Assembly: GCA_025352325.1 (NCBI GenBank)
Contig: JANXTR010000021.1
Location: 1-64,000, forward strand
Source: Microbacteriaceae bacterium
GTDB taxonomy: Bacteria; Actinomycetota; Actinomycetes; Actinomycetales; Microbacteriaceae
Direction of reading: 5' to 3'
DNA length: 64,000 nucleotides
Below the pieces are notes generated by a model that had not been told where the DNA came from, ran no database searches, and saw only the letters and a program-made list of their open reading frames with translations. Positions 37,824-44,765 of this stretch are shown in pieces; position 1 is the first letter of the stretch, and each line of letters opens with the position of its first letter. A program made the translations under genes and the position numbers.

Positions 37824-38165
37824 TCAGTTGACGTTCAGCGCGGGGAGGATGGACGTCAGCTCCTGGCCGATGGCCTGGCTCGCGAACTTGTACTGGAGCA
37901 CAGTGTTCGCGTTCGTGATGTCTTCGGTGTCGAGGTTGACGTTGTTGCCGTCCAACTGGGTGGGCTCGAGCGACAGTCCGGTCCGGGGGGCGACGACCCC
38001 GCTTCCCGCCTGGACGGATGCCGCGAGCGCGGACTCGAACGAGACGGTCTGTGCGCGGTAGTTCGGCGTGTTGATGTTGGCGATGTTGTTCGCCGTCGCC
38101 GTCTGCCGCGCGGACAGGCCGGCGAGTGCGCTGGAGAGCGCATTGATGGAGACCGATTCGAGCAT
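37824..38165 (-). CDS. flgB: Proximal rod protein FlgB
   Basis: This 113-residue protein has SARQTATANNIANINTPNYR near residue 20 and the C-terminal LQYKFASQAIGQELTSIL. It is the first gene of the basal-body run. Its upstream leader contains two hairpins with identical AGGGAUC loops and a FliA-type promoter. The ATG at 38165 is preferred over a TTG seven codons earlier. Confidence 0.93.
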   Translation of the reverse strand: MLESVSINALSSALAGLSARQTATANNIANINTPNYRAQTVSFESALAASVQAGSGVVAPRTGLSLEPTQLDGNNVNLDTEDITNANTVLQYKFASQAIGQELTSILPALNVN

Positions 38166-38204
38166 CGGGACCTGACTTTCGAGCAAGGTCGGACAAGGAC
38201 GGAC

Positions 38205-38243
38205 GGCCGATCCCTGGCCTCGTGCATCGAGCGATCCCTGCTC
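38205..38243 (-). promoter_or_regulatory. Tandem GGA-loop hairpins in the flgB leader (candidate CsrA sites)
   Basis: On the transcribed strand the leader contains GAGC-AGGGAUC-GCUC (38243-38229) and GGCC-AGGGAUC-GGCC (38219-38205). The two 4-bp stems differ in sequence while the 7-base loops are identical. AGGGAU fits the CsrA core ANGGAU presented in a loop. The first hairpin would begin a few bases after the predicted transcription start. Confidence 0.55.
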
Positions 38244-38252
38244 TACAGAGAG

Positions 38253-38279
38253 TTATCGGTCGCCGTGGCGAGCCGGTAA
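38253..38279 (-). promoter_or_regulatory. FliA-type promoter for flgB operon (candidate)
   Basis: On the minus strand TTACCGGC (38279-38272), an 11-base spacer, and ACCGATAA (38260-38253) fit the sigma-28 layout TAAAGTTT-N11-GCCGATAA, with a near-perfect -10 and a weak -35. It lies about 88 bases before the flgB start. Confidence 0.5.
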
Positions 38280-38337
38280 GCAGTGCGCGCGAGTTTCTTC
38301 TTTGACGTGCGGTCTCGCCGACGACTCAGCCGACGAG

Positions 38338-38655
38338 TCAGCCGACGCGGTCGAGATAGACCGGCTGCGCGTCATCCGATCCGCGGACGCTCTGGAGCAC
38401 CCCCAGGTGCTCCCCGATCAGGCGCTTGGTGGCATGCAGTCGGGTGAACTCCTCCTCGTAGTCGGCGAGGATGCGCCGACCGCGGGGGATGAGACTCTCG
38501 GGGATGGGGCCGACCGGTCCGATGGAGGCACGGATGTCCTCGATAGACCAGATCCCCGTCGTGGTGTTGCCCAGGCCAAATCCGGCGCGTGAGCGTGTGA
38601 GTTGGCGGTCGAGCTCGTCCAGCAGGGCGACCCACCGTCCGATCTGCTCAGCCAA
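38338..38655 (-). CDS. Small protein in the fliT position
   Basis: This 105-residue predicted protein overlaps the end of fliS by eight bases and starts at TTG. It is mainly helical and amphipathic (WVALLDELDRQLTRSRAGF, ILADYEEEFTRLHATKRLIG). FliT, the FliD chaperone, commonly follows fliS and is of this size. The sequence match is not recognisable to me, so the FliT role is inference from order and size. It is followed by short GTCGGCTGA-type repeats and the flgB promoter region. Confidence 0.65.
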   Translation of the reverse strand: MAEQIGRWVALLDELDRQLTRSRAGFGLGNTTTGIWSIEDIRASIGPVGPIPESLIPRGRRILADYEEEFTRLHATKRLIGEHLGVLQSVRGSDDAQPVYLDRVG

Positions 38656-39067
38656 CGGCGGACAGCCGGGCGGGCCCGGGCTCCGAGAGCGAGGCGTCGA
38701 GCGAGGCGTGCCACGCGAGGCGCAGCGGTTCGAGCAGTTCGATGGCTTCGAGCGTCGGCTCGGTGTCGCGCCAGGCGTTGCCGGTGCGCAGGATGCCCAG
38801 CACGTACATGTACAGCGACATCAGGGCCGGCCCACCGCTCCAGAGCTGGGGCTTGAGGGTCGACGCCAGCTCGGTGATGATGTCCTGCGCGTGGATGAGA
38901 TGGCGGCTCGCCGCTGACCAGTCGCCCGAGCCCTGGCTCTTCTCCGCCCAGCGCAGGTCGAGCAGCAGCCGGTCGTAGAGCATGGTCAGCGCCTGCGCGG
39001 GCGAGGCGGAGGTGATCGAGTCGCGCACGTAGGCGGCGCGCGCGGTGGCTCCCGTGGTGATGGTCAT
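38648..39067 (-). CDS. fliS: Flagellin export chaperone FliS
   Basis: This 139-residue helical protein has RAAYVRDSITSASPAQALTM, LYDRLLLDLRWAE and SLYMYVLGILRTGN, the FliS pattern. It keeps flagellin monomeric until export, and in Bacillus FliS also influences the FliW-flagellin balance. The ATG overlaps the fliD stop. Confidence 0.93.
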   Translation of the reverse strand: MTITTGATARAAYVRDSITSASPAQALTMLYDRLLLDLRWAEKSQGSGDWSAASRHLIHAQDIITELASTLKPQLWSGGPALMSLYMYVLGILRTGNAWRDTEPTLEAIELLEPLRLAWHASLDASLSEPGPARLSAVG

Positions 39068-40494
39068 CAGTTGAGTCCGTTACTGGAGATGGTGGTCGGG
39101 AACTGCTGGCTCAGCCAGTTGGACTGGGTCTTGAGGGCGCTGAGCTGGGTCTCCATCGCGGAGAACGCGGATTCGAGGGCGGTCTGGCGGGTCGCGAGCT
39201 CCGTCGTCCAGGCCGAGACCTGGCTTTTCAGTCCGCGAATGTCGCTGTTGAGGCTCGAGACCCTGCTGGTAAGCGCTCCCGAGACCGGGTCAGACTGTCC
39301 GGTCGCCTGGGCGGCCACCGCGGACGAGATGCTCTGCAGCAGCGCGTGGGTTCCGCTCGGATTGGAGGCGAGTGCCGCCTGGAACTTCGCCGCATCGAAG
39401 GTGATCGCGCCATCCTGATGGATGTTGATCCCGATGCTCGCCGGAGAGATGCCGTTCTTCGGCTGGGCGATGGTGTTGAAGAGGGCGTACGCCGAGTTCC
39501 GGATCAGGCTGTCGCCGGTGAACGGTCCTCCGGCGGTCGTGGTGTTACCCGAGGAGTCCGTGCTGGAGCTGACCGCGCTGCTCGTGGCGATCGAGTGCAG
39601 CAGCGTGTCGACGGCCGTGACCAGTGACGACGCGGCGTTGGTGATCGTGGCGGTGTCCTGTGCGATGGTGAGCGAGACCGGCGTCGTCGACTTCTTCGAG
39701 ACGGTCACGCTGACGCCGGGCAGCAGGTTCGAGAAGGTGTTTCCCGTGGAGGTCACGGTCTGCGCGGCGGGCGTGCCTGCCCACAGGGTCACCGCGGCAT
39801 CCGACGCCGTCTGGATGACGGCCGCGCCCGGTTGGGCGAGGAGGTCCGGCGCTGTACCGGCGCTGATGTCACTGGAGGATCCTCCAAAGAAACTGAACGC
39901 ACCCGAAGCGCCAGTGTGGGAGGACGTGAGCTGCAGTCGGTACAGCGCCGCACCGGTAGTCGCATCCTGACCTGATGCGACAGCTATCGCGGAGACTCCC
40001 GCGGAAGACGTGTTGATGGCGGCGGCGATGTCGGCGACGGAGCCGGACGCGGGGTGGATCTCCACCTGCGTGCCGGTGCTGCCGACGATCGTGAAAACGG
40101 GGATGGCGCTGGAGCCGTGCAGCGGGGCGGTGACATTCACCTGAGCCGCGGCGACGGAATCGATCGAGAAGGAGACGGTCCCGGCGCTCGCGTCCGTCGT
40201 GGTGGTCGCGGTGGCGCTGGAATCCGAGCTGGTGGTGGAGTAGACGTTCCAGGCATTGGTCGCGGCGTCGGCGGTGGCCTGGCTCGCGAGGGCGGCGTAG
40301 GAGGTGTTGAGAGCCTGAAGGGCGGTGAGAAGGGTGTTGTCGGCCGTGACCTGCTTCTGCAGGGCGTCCTTCGGCCCGGACTCGGCGGCGATCTGGGCGG
40401 CGACGAGGGCGGAGGTGTTCAGTCCACTGACGACGCCGGCGAGCACGGAGGCGCCTGCGGTGTTCGTCGAGGTCGTCACGTTGGTGGTCGTCAC
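39067..40494 (-). CDS. fliD: Flagellar filament cap protein FliD
   Basis: This 475-residue cap protein has the N-terminal GVVSGLNTSALVAAQIAAES and helical domain, a Ser/Thr-rich middle, and the C-terminal coil (LKSQVSAWTTELATRQTALE, AMETQLSALKTQSNWLSQQF). It folds exported flagellin at the filament tip. The start is GTG after GGAGCGGAAGCG. It lies 100 bases after fliC behind a strong hairpin. Confidence 0.93.
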   Translation of the reverse strand: MTTTNVTTSTNTAGASVLAGVVSGLNTSALVAAQIAAESGPKDALQKQVTADNTLLTALQALNTSYAALASQATADAATNAWNVYSTTSSDSSATATTTTDASAGTVSFSIDSVAAAQVNVTAPLHGSSAIPVFTIVGSTGTQVEIHPASGSVADIAAAINTSSAGVSAIAVASGQDATTGAALYRLQLTSSHTGASGAFSFFGGSSSDISAGTAPDLLAQPGAAVIQTASDAAVTLWAGTPAAQTVTSTGNTFSNLLPGVSVTVSKKSTTPVSLTIAQDTATITNAASSLVTAVDTLLHSIATSSAVSSSTDSSGNTTTAGGPFTGDSLIRNSAYALFNTIAQPKNGISPASIGINIHQDGAITFDAAKFQAALASNPSGTHALLQSISSAVAAQATGQSDPVSGALTSRVSSLNSDIRGLKSQVSAWTTELATRQTALESAFSAMETQLSALKTQSNWLSQQFPTTISSNGLN

Positions 40495-40535
40495 CGCTTC
40501 CGCTCCTTCGTAGTCGGGTGGGCTTGGGGCAGTGC

Positions 40536-40578
40536 CCGGCGGCGGAGATGAGACGGTTCAGGTCTTCTCCGCCGCCGG
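40536..40578 (-). terminator. Terminator-like hairpin after flagellin
   Basis: A perfect 13-bp stem CCGGCGGCGGAGA with its complement (40578-40566 with 40548-40536 on the minus strand) carries an inner AGAC/GTCT stem. It follows fliC by 17 bases and would let fliC be expressed far above fliD. Confidence 0.75.
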
Positions 40579-40594
40579 ACGTTTCGGCGGCGAC

Positions 40595-41437
40595 CTACTG
40601 CAGGAGCTTCAGAACGCTCTGCGGCAGCTGGTTCGCCTGGGCCAGGATGGCCGTGGCGGCCTGGGCCTGGACCTGCTGACCCGTGAAGATCACCATCTGC
40701 TTGGCCATGTCGGTCGACGTGATCTGCGAGCTGGCGGCGTTCAGGTTCTGCGCGGCCACGTTCACGGACGCGATGGCGTTCGTGAATCGGTTCTGCACGG
40801 CACCGAGGGTCGCCTGAGCGGTGGAGATGGAGCTCAGCTGCGTGTCGATCGAGGTGATGGACGCCTGGGCGAGCGCGTTCGTCGAGACGTCGAACTTGCC
40901 GGCGCCGACGGTGAGGGCGGTGGAGACCGCGCCCACGTTGGCGGCGGTCAGGTCGACCGTGATGGTGTTGTCCGCACCGGCGTTGGCGCCGACCTGGAAG
41001 TTCAGCGCCGTGGAGGAACCGTCGAGCAGCTTCGTGCCGTTGTAGTTCGTCGAGGTGCTGAGCCGCGTGAGCTCGTTCGTGATCTGAGTCGCCTCAGTCG
41101 CGATGTCAGTGCGGGACGCCGCGCTGTTCGAGTCGTTCGCGCCCTGAACCGCGAGGTCGCGCAGACGCTGCAGCATGCTCGTCACCTGGGTGAGAGCACC
41201 GCTCGCGGTCTGGACCACGTCGAGGCCGGACTGCGCATTGGTCGCCGCCACGTTCAGGCCGTTGACCTGCGAGGTCAGACCGGTCGAGATGGCGAGGCCG
41301 GCCGCGTTGTCGCCTGCGGACGTGATCGCGTTGCCGCTCGAGAGCTTGGCGATGGACGAGGTGAGCTTGTCCTGCGCGTTGGTCAGGTTCTGGTAGGCGT
41401 TGAGTGCTGCGATGTTGTTGGTGATGCTGAGTGCCAT
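40595..41437 (-). CDS. fliC: Flagellin FliC
   Basis: This 280-residue flagellin has conserved helical ends: N-terminal LSITNNIAALNAYQNLTNAQ and LSSGNAITSAGDNAAGLAIS, and C-terminal NRFTNAIASVNVAAQNLNAA and QVQAQAATAILAQANQLPQS. The variable centre is short, typical of Gram-positive flagellins. A strong ribosome site GGAGGAAC precedes the ATG and could be covered by CsrA. It has its own FliA-type promoter and a strong terminator. Confidence 0.97.
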   Translation of the reverse strand: MALSITNNIAALNAYQNLTNAQDKLTSSIAKLSSGNAITSAGDNAAGLAISTGLTSQVNGLNVAATNAQSGLDVVQTASGALTQVTSMLQRLRDLAVQGANDSNSAASRTDIATEATQITNELTRLSTSTNYNGTKLLDGSSTALNFQVGANAGADNTITVDLTAANVGAVSTALTVGAGKFDVSTNALAQASITSIDTQLSSISTAQATLGAVQNRFTNAIASVNVAAQNLNAASSQITSTDMAKQMVIFTGQQVQAQAATAILAQANQLPQSVLKLLQ

Positions 41438-41440
41438 TTT

Positions 41441-41486
41441 GTTCCTCCATGATTTGGCGTTGGTACGCCAGCCCATCCGTGGGCTG
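41441..41486 (-). promoter_or_regulatory. fliC leader with CsrA-type sites (GGA-loop hairpin plus ribosome site)
   Basis: The leader folds into CAGCCCA-CGGA-UGGGCUG (41486-41469), a 7-bp stem whose loop and closing pair read ACGGAU, the CsrA recognition core. About 25 bases later the ribosome site AUGGAGGAACA (41450-41440) contains further GGA cores. This two-site layout matches the Bacillus hag leader, where CsrA blocks flagellin translation and FliW relieves it. The RNA fold is read by eye. Confidence 0.65.
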
Positions 41487-41496
41487 ACATCGATGA

Positions 41497-41523
41497 CTTT
41501 CGGCGGGATGCGGAGTTGCGTTA
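41497..41523 (-). promoter_or_regulatory. FliA-type promoter of flagellin (candidate)
   Basis: On the minus strand TAACGCAA (41523-41516), an 11-base spacer and GCCGAAAG (41504-41497) fit the sigma-28 consensus in order and spacing. The predicted start near 41490 makes a leader of about 53 bases that begins just before the GGA-loop hairpin. Confidence 0.65.
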
Positions 41524-41553
41524 GCAGTTCGCCGAAAGAATTTTTCTGCGGGG

Positions 41554-42381
41554 CTACGAGGCCGCCGATTCCCAGATCGCAAGGGGCTGCGCGGGGCGCA
41601 CTAGGCTCGCGATTCCGAGGCCGGCGGTCTGCGCGAGACGCGCGAGGTAGGCGCTGCGGCGTGACTCGGCGATGCGCGAGTGACGCGCCGCACTCACCTC
41701 GCCGTCGTCGGCGAAATGCGTCTCGAGGCCGTCGCGCAGCAGGCGGATCCCCTCGGAACGCTGCTGCGAGACGGCGGAGTGCGTGGCGCCGAGCTCCTCG
41801 GCGAGTTCCTTGACGGTCCGGTCGTTGAAGTAGATCTCGGTGACGATGTAGCGCATCTTCTCGGGGAGCGCGTCGACGGCGGCGCGGACGATGCCGGCGC
41901 GCTCCGCGGTGACGAGCGAATCCTCGGGCGTCGACATCTCGGCGGCGAGCTGGTCGCCGATGGTCTCGTCGAGGGAGCTGACGGAGCGCGTGGCATCCGA
42001 GAGCGCCTCGGTAGCGGTCGCCCGGTCCACTCCGAGTGCCAAGGCGACCTCGTCGACGGTCGCGTCGCGTCCGAGGGCGGCGGTGAGCGTCTCCTTGACC
42101 TGCAGCACCTCGCGGATGCGGTGGCGCACCGTGCGGGTCGCCCAGTCGGACGATCGCATCTCGTCGGCGAACGCGCCGAGCACGCGGCGGCGGGCGTAAG
42201 CGCCGAAGGGCACGCCGAGTGTGGGGTCGAAGGCCTCGGCCGCGGTGATCAGGGCGACGGCACCCGCCGAGGCGAGGTCGTCGCGCGACAGGTGGGTCGC
42301 GCGCCCCCAGACCTCGGACACGAGGTAGCCGACGAGGGGCAGGTTTTCTACCACGAGCGCGTTTCGAGCGGTGCGGTCCAT
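41554..42381 (-). CDS. fliA: Flagellar RNA polymerase sigma factor (FliA/WhiG type)
   Basis: This 275-residue sigma-28-type factor has region 2 (LVGYLVSEVWGRATHLSRDD, FGAYARRRVLGAFADEMRSS), region 3 (ALGRDATVDEVALALGVDRA) and region 4 (LPEKMRYIVTEIYFNDRTVK, ELGATHSAVSQQRSEG). About 45 extra residues follow region 4. It should transcribe flagellar genes from the TAACG-N14-RCCGAWRG type sites upstream of fliC, flgN and flgB. No flgM anti-sigma gene is seen in the window. The ATG follows CAGGGAG. Confidence 0.92.
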   Translation of the reverse strand: MDRTARNALVVENLPLVGYLVSEVWGRATHLSRDDLASAGAVALITAAEAFDPTLGVPFGAYARRRVLGAFADEMRSSDWATRTVRHRIREVLQVKETLTAALGRDATVDEVALALGVDRATATEALSDATRSVSSLDETIGDQLAAEMSTPEDSLVTAERAGIVRAAVDALPEKMRYIVTEIYFNDRTVKELAEELGATHSAVSQQRSEGIRLLRDGLETHFADDGEVSAARHSRIAESRRSAYLARLAQTAGLGIASLVRPAQPLAIWESAAS

Positions 42382-42405
42382 CACGAATCTCCCTGATCAA
42401 GAGAA

Positions 42406-42421
42406 CACAGAGGATTCTGTG
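42406..42421. promoter_or_regulatory. Short palindrome upstream of fliA
   Basis: CACAGA and TCTGTG flank GGAT, a perfect 6-bp inverted repeat 25 bases before the fliA start. It could be an operator or a 5' leader hairpin; no regulator can be named. Confidence 0.35.
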
Positions 42422-42482
42422 CTCAGACATTCGGGATGGATGTCGTGGTGTGGCGTGACCGCGTCGAGCCATGTCGAGCTCA

Positions 42483-42662
42483 GTGCGGGGATGCTCCGGG
42501 GCTGGAGCAGTCAATCGGTGGTGCGGGTGTGCTCCGGGGTTGGAGCGGTGATGAAGCTGCTTGGGTAAGCGGCCGACCGGGTGAGCGGCTGACTCCCCAG
42601 ATACTGGCCGATGGATCCGCACGCCCTGTAGACCCCAGAACAGGAGCCCCCTGTTCTGGGTC
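42483..42662. repeat. Direct repeats and strong hairpin in the 470-base fliA-flgN divergent region
   Basis: Two 31-base imperfect direct repeats (42483-42513 and 42521-42551, period 38) each contain GCTCCGGGG(C/T)TGGAGC, itself an inverted repeat. Farther on, GACCCCAGAACAG and CTGTTCTGGGTC (42631-42662) form a 12-bp stem with one bulge and a 7-base loop. The region holds no gene. It looks like a regulatory hub for the top of the flagellar hierarchy. Confidence 0.6.
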
Positions 42663-42742
42663 ACGCGCGGATTTCGGACGGCCCTTAAGCGTGTGCTACC
42701 TTCCGCGCGAGCGTTGCGTGTGAGCGTTTCCGCCGCCGCCCC

Positions 42743-42769
42743 TAACGGCGCGTGGAGCATGACCGATGG
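42743..42769 (+). promoter_or_regulatory. FliA-type promoter of flgN-flgK-flgL-fliW (candidate)
   Basis: TAACGGCG (42743-42750), an 11-base spacer and ACCGATGG (42762-42769) match the fliC promoter form TAACG-N14-RCCGA. The predicted start near 42776 coincides with the left arm of a leader hairpin, GTGACGGCACC with GGTGCGTCAC. Confidence 0.6.
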
Positions 42770-42853
42770 TCTCTAGTGACGGCACCGCCCGGGTGCGTCA
42801 CACTGGAACGAGGACCGGACTTGCCGTTGATCGAGGTACAGGAGGTGAAGCAG

Positions 42854-43339
42854 ATGGGCGCACAGGAACTGTCGACGCTCCTCTGGCGCGAACGTGAGCT
42901 CCTCGAGATCCTGATGTTCAAGCTGGAGGAGGAGAAACTCCTGCTCACGGCGGGCAAGACCAGGTGGCTGCCGTTCGCAACGCGCGAGGTGGAGCAGGTC
43001 ATTGAGCGGCTGCGTGAGAACGGCATCGAGCGGGCCATGGAGCTCGCCGCCCTCGGGCAGGAATGGGGGACGGAAGACGACCCGTCACTCCGTGCCGTCA
43101 TCGCCGCCGCGCCCACCGAGGCGTGGCGTGACAACTTCACCGGCCACCTTGTGGCCCTGTCGGAGCTAGCCTCCTCGATCGCCGAGTTGCGGGACGCGAA
43201 CGTGCAGTACCTGCGCGCGGCCGCCCGAGTCACCCAAGAGACCCTCGCGACGATGACGCCCGATGCCGGGACATACGACGCCCGTGGGCAGGCTGGCGAC
43301 GGACCCTCGACCGCGCACCTCTTCGACGGACGGATGTAG
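42854..43339 (+). CDS. flgN: FlgN-type flagellar chaperone
   Basis: This 161-residue helical protein (LSTLLWRERELLEILMFKLE, LPFATREVEQVIERLRENG, AELRDANVQYLRAAARVTQ) precedes flgK, as FlgN does. FlgN chaperones FlgK and FlgL to the export gate. The ATG at 42854 is chosen because AGGAGGTGA (42840-42848) precedes it; an in-frame ATG at 42752 would lie inside the predicted promoter. The GUACAGGAGGUG around the ribosome site also resembles a CsrA site. Confidence 0.85.
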   Translation: MGAQELSTLLWRERELLEILMFKLEEEKLLLTAGKTRWLPFATREVEQVIERLRENGIERAMELAALGQEWGTEDDPSLRAVIAAAPTEAWRDNFTGHLVALSELASSIAELRDANVQYLRAAARVTQETLATMTPDAGTYDARGQAGDGPSTAHLFDGRM

Positions 43340-43342
43340 CGG

Positions 43343-44755
43343 GTGACCAGCTCGTTCGGTGCCCTGAACACCGCGTACACGGGTCTGGTGGCGGCTCGTC
43401 AGGGGCTGACCGTGGTCGGCGAGAACATCAGCAACTCGACGACCGTCGGCTACTCCCGCCAGACGGTGACCACCTCGTCGATCACCCCGGCATCCGAATC
43501 CGGGTTCGTCGACCCGCTCGCGGTCGGCGGCGGCGTCTCGGTGGACTCGGTCGGGCGCATCGACAGCGCGCTCGTCGATGCGCAGCTGCGGGCCACCTCG
43601 GCCTCCGATGGCTACGCCCAGGAGACGGCGACGCAGCTGAGCACCATCGAGGGCGCATTGAACGAACCGGGGGACAACGGGCTTTCGTCCTCCCTTCAAA
43701 GCTTCTGGTCCGCCTGGCAGAACGTGTCGAACACCTCGACCTCCTCCTCGGCCGCCACGGCGGTCATCGCCGCCGGCACGCGTGTCGCCGGGCAGCTGGC
43801 TGCCGGGTACTCCGCCGCATCCCAGCAGTGGTCGGCGGTGCGGTCCACCGCCGACACCACCGTCGCGAGCATCAACTCCGCCGCGACCCAGCTGGCGGCC
43901 CTCAACGGTCAGATCCGATCCGTGGTCGCCGCGGGCGGCAACGCCAACGGGCTGATGGATCAGGTGGGAACGCTCGCGCAGAAGCTCGCAGGTCTGAGCG
44001 GCGCGACCCTCCGCGGCAACCGCGACGGAACGGTCGACGTGCTGCTCGGCGGCAATCCGCTCGTCGCGGGGACCACCGCCAACGTGATCGCGGCGTCCGG
44101 ATCGGGGACGCTCGCGGGGGCATCCGCCTCGCCGGTGGTGATCAGATTCGTCAACAACCCCGCCGCCACAGCGACGATCTCGGGTGGCACGCTCGGGGCC
44201 GACCTCGCCATCCTCGCCCCGGCCGACGCCACGGGAACCGGTGGCGCCATCGCCGAAGCGGCGCAGACCTACAACACGCTCGCGACCTCCGTGGCGACGT
44301 CGGTCAACACGATCATGCAGTCCGGGGCGAACGCCGCGGGCGTGACCGGACTCTCGTTCTTCGCTCTCGATCCGTCGAAGCCGGCAGCCCTCGGCCTGAC
44401 CGTCATCCCGACCGGCGCCTCCGGCATCGCCGCGGCGACACCCGGATCCGGCGCCGCGAACGGCGACATCGCGAACGCGATCGCCGGACTCACCAGCTCG
44501 AGCACCGGTCCGGACAGCCAGTGGGAGAACTTCGTCGTCCGGATCGGCTCCGCCTCGAACGCCGCGAGCAGTCATGCGGCCCTGACCGCGACGGGGCTGG
44601 CGACCGCGACCTCCGCCCAGTCGTCGATCTCGGCGGTCGACACCGACCAGGAGACGACGAACATGCTTCTCTATCAAAACGCCTTCAGCGCTGCCGCCCG
44701 GGTGATGACCACCCTCAACGACATGCTCAACACGCTCATCAACAAGACCGGATAG
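43343..44755 (+). CDS. flgK: Hook-filament junction protein FlgK
   Basis: This 470-residue protein starts GTG. Its N-terminal part has LNTAYTGLVAARQGLTVVGE, NISNSTTVGYSRQ, and SSLQSFWSAWQNVSNTSTSS; the C-terminal end has VDTDQETTNMLLYQNAFSAA and LNDMLNTLINKTG. It forms the first junction between hook and filament. It lies three bases after flgN and 10 before flgL. Confidence 0.95.
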   Translation: MTSSFGALNTAYTGLVAARQGLTVVGENISNSTTVGYSRQTVTTSSITPASESGFVDPLAVGGGVSVDSVGRIDSALVDAQLRATSASDGYAQETATQLSTIEGALNEPGDNGLSSSLQSFWSAWQNVSNTSTSSSAATAVIAAGTRVAGQLAAGYSAASQQWSAVRSTADTTVASINSAATQLAALNGQIRSVVAAGGNANGLMDQVGTLAQKLAGLSGATLRGNRDGTVDVLLGGNPLVAGTTANVIAASGSGTLAGASASPVVIRFVNNPAATATISGGTLGADLAILAPADATGTGGAIAEAAQTYNTLATSVATSVNTIMQSGANAAGVTGLSFFALDPSKPAALGLTVIPTGASGIAAATPGSGAANGDIANAIAGLTSSSTGPDSQWENFVVRIGSASNAASSHAALTATGLATATSAQSSISAVDTDQETTNMLLYQNAFSAAARVMTTLNDMLNTLINKTG

Positions 44756-44765
44756 GTGCGACCAC

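Noticed and set aside
40581-40607. GCCGAAAC as a FliA promoter for fliD
   Set aside because: It lies between the fliC stop and its terminator and has no suitable -35; fliD is more likely read through from fliC.
42406-42421. CACAGA-GGAT-TCTGTG as a CsrA hairpin
   Set aside because: The GGAU loop would be on the plus-strand RNA, upstream of the predicted flgN start; on the fliA transcript the loop reads AUCC.
42483-42551. Two direct repeats considered as a mini CRISPR array
   Set aside because: There are only two copies, the spacer is just 7 bases, and no cas gene is in the window.
42607-42614. GCCGATGG as another FliA -10 element on the plus strand
   Set aside because: No TAAC-like -35 occurs at the required distance; the site at 42743-42769 fits far better.
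42752-42853. Earlier ATG at 42752 as the flgN start
   Set aside because: It lies within the predicted promoter spacer, has no ribosome site, and adds 34 residues unlike FlgN; ATG 42854 has a strong ribosome site.
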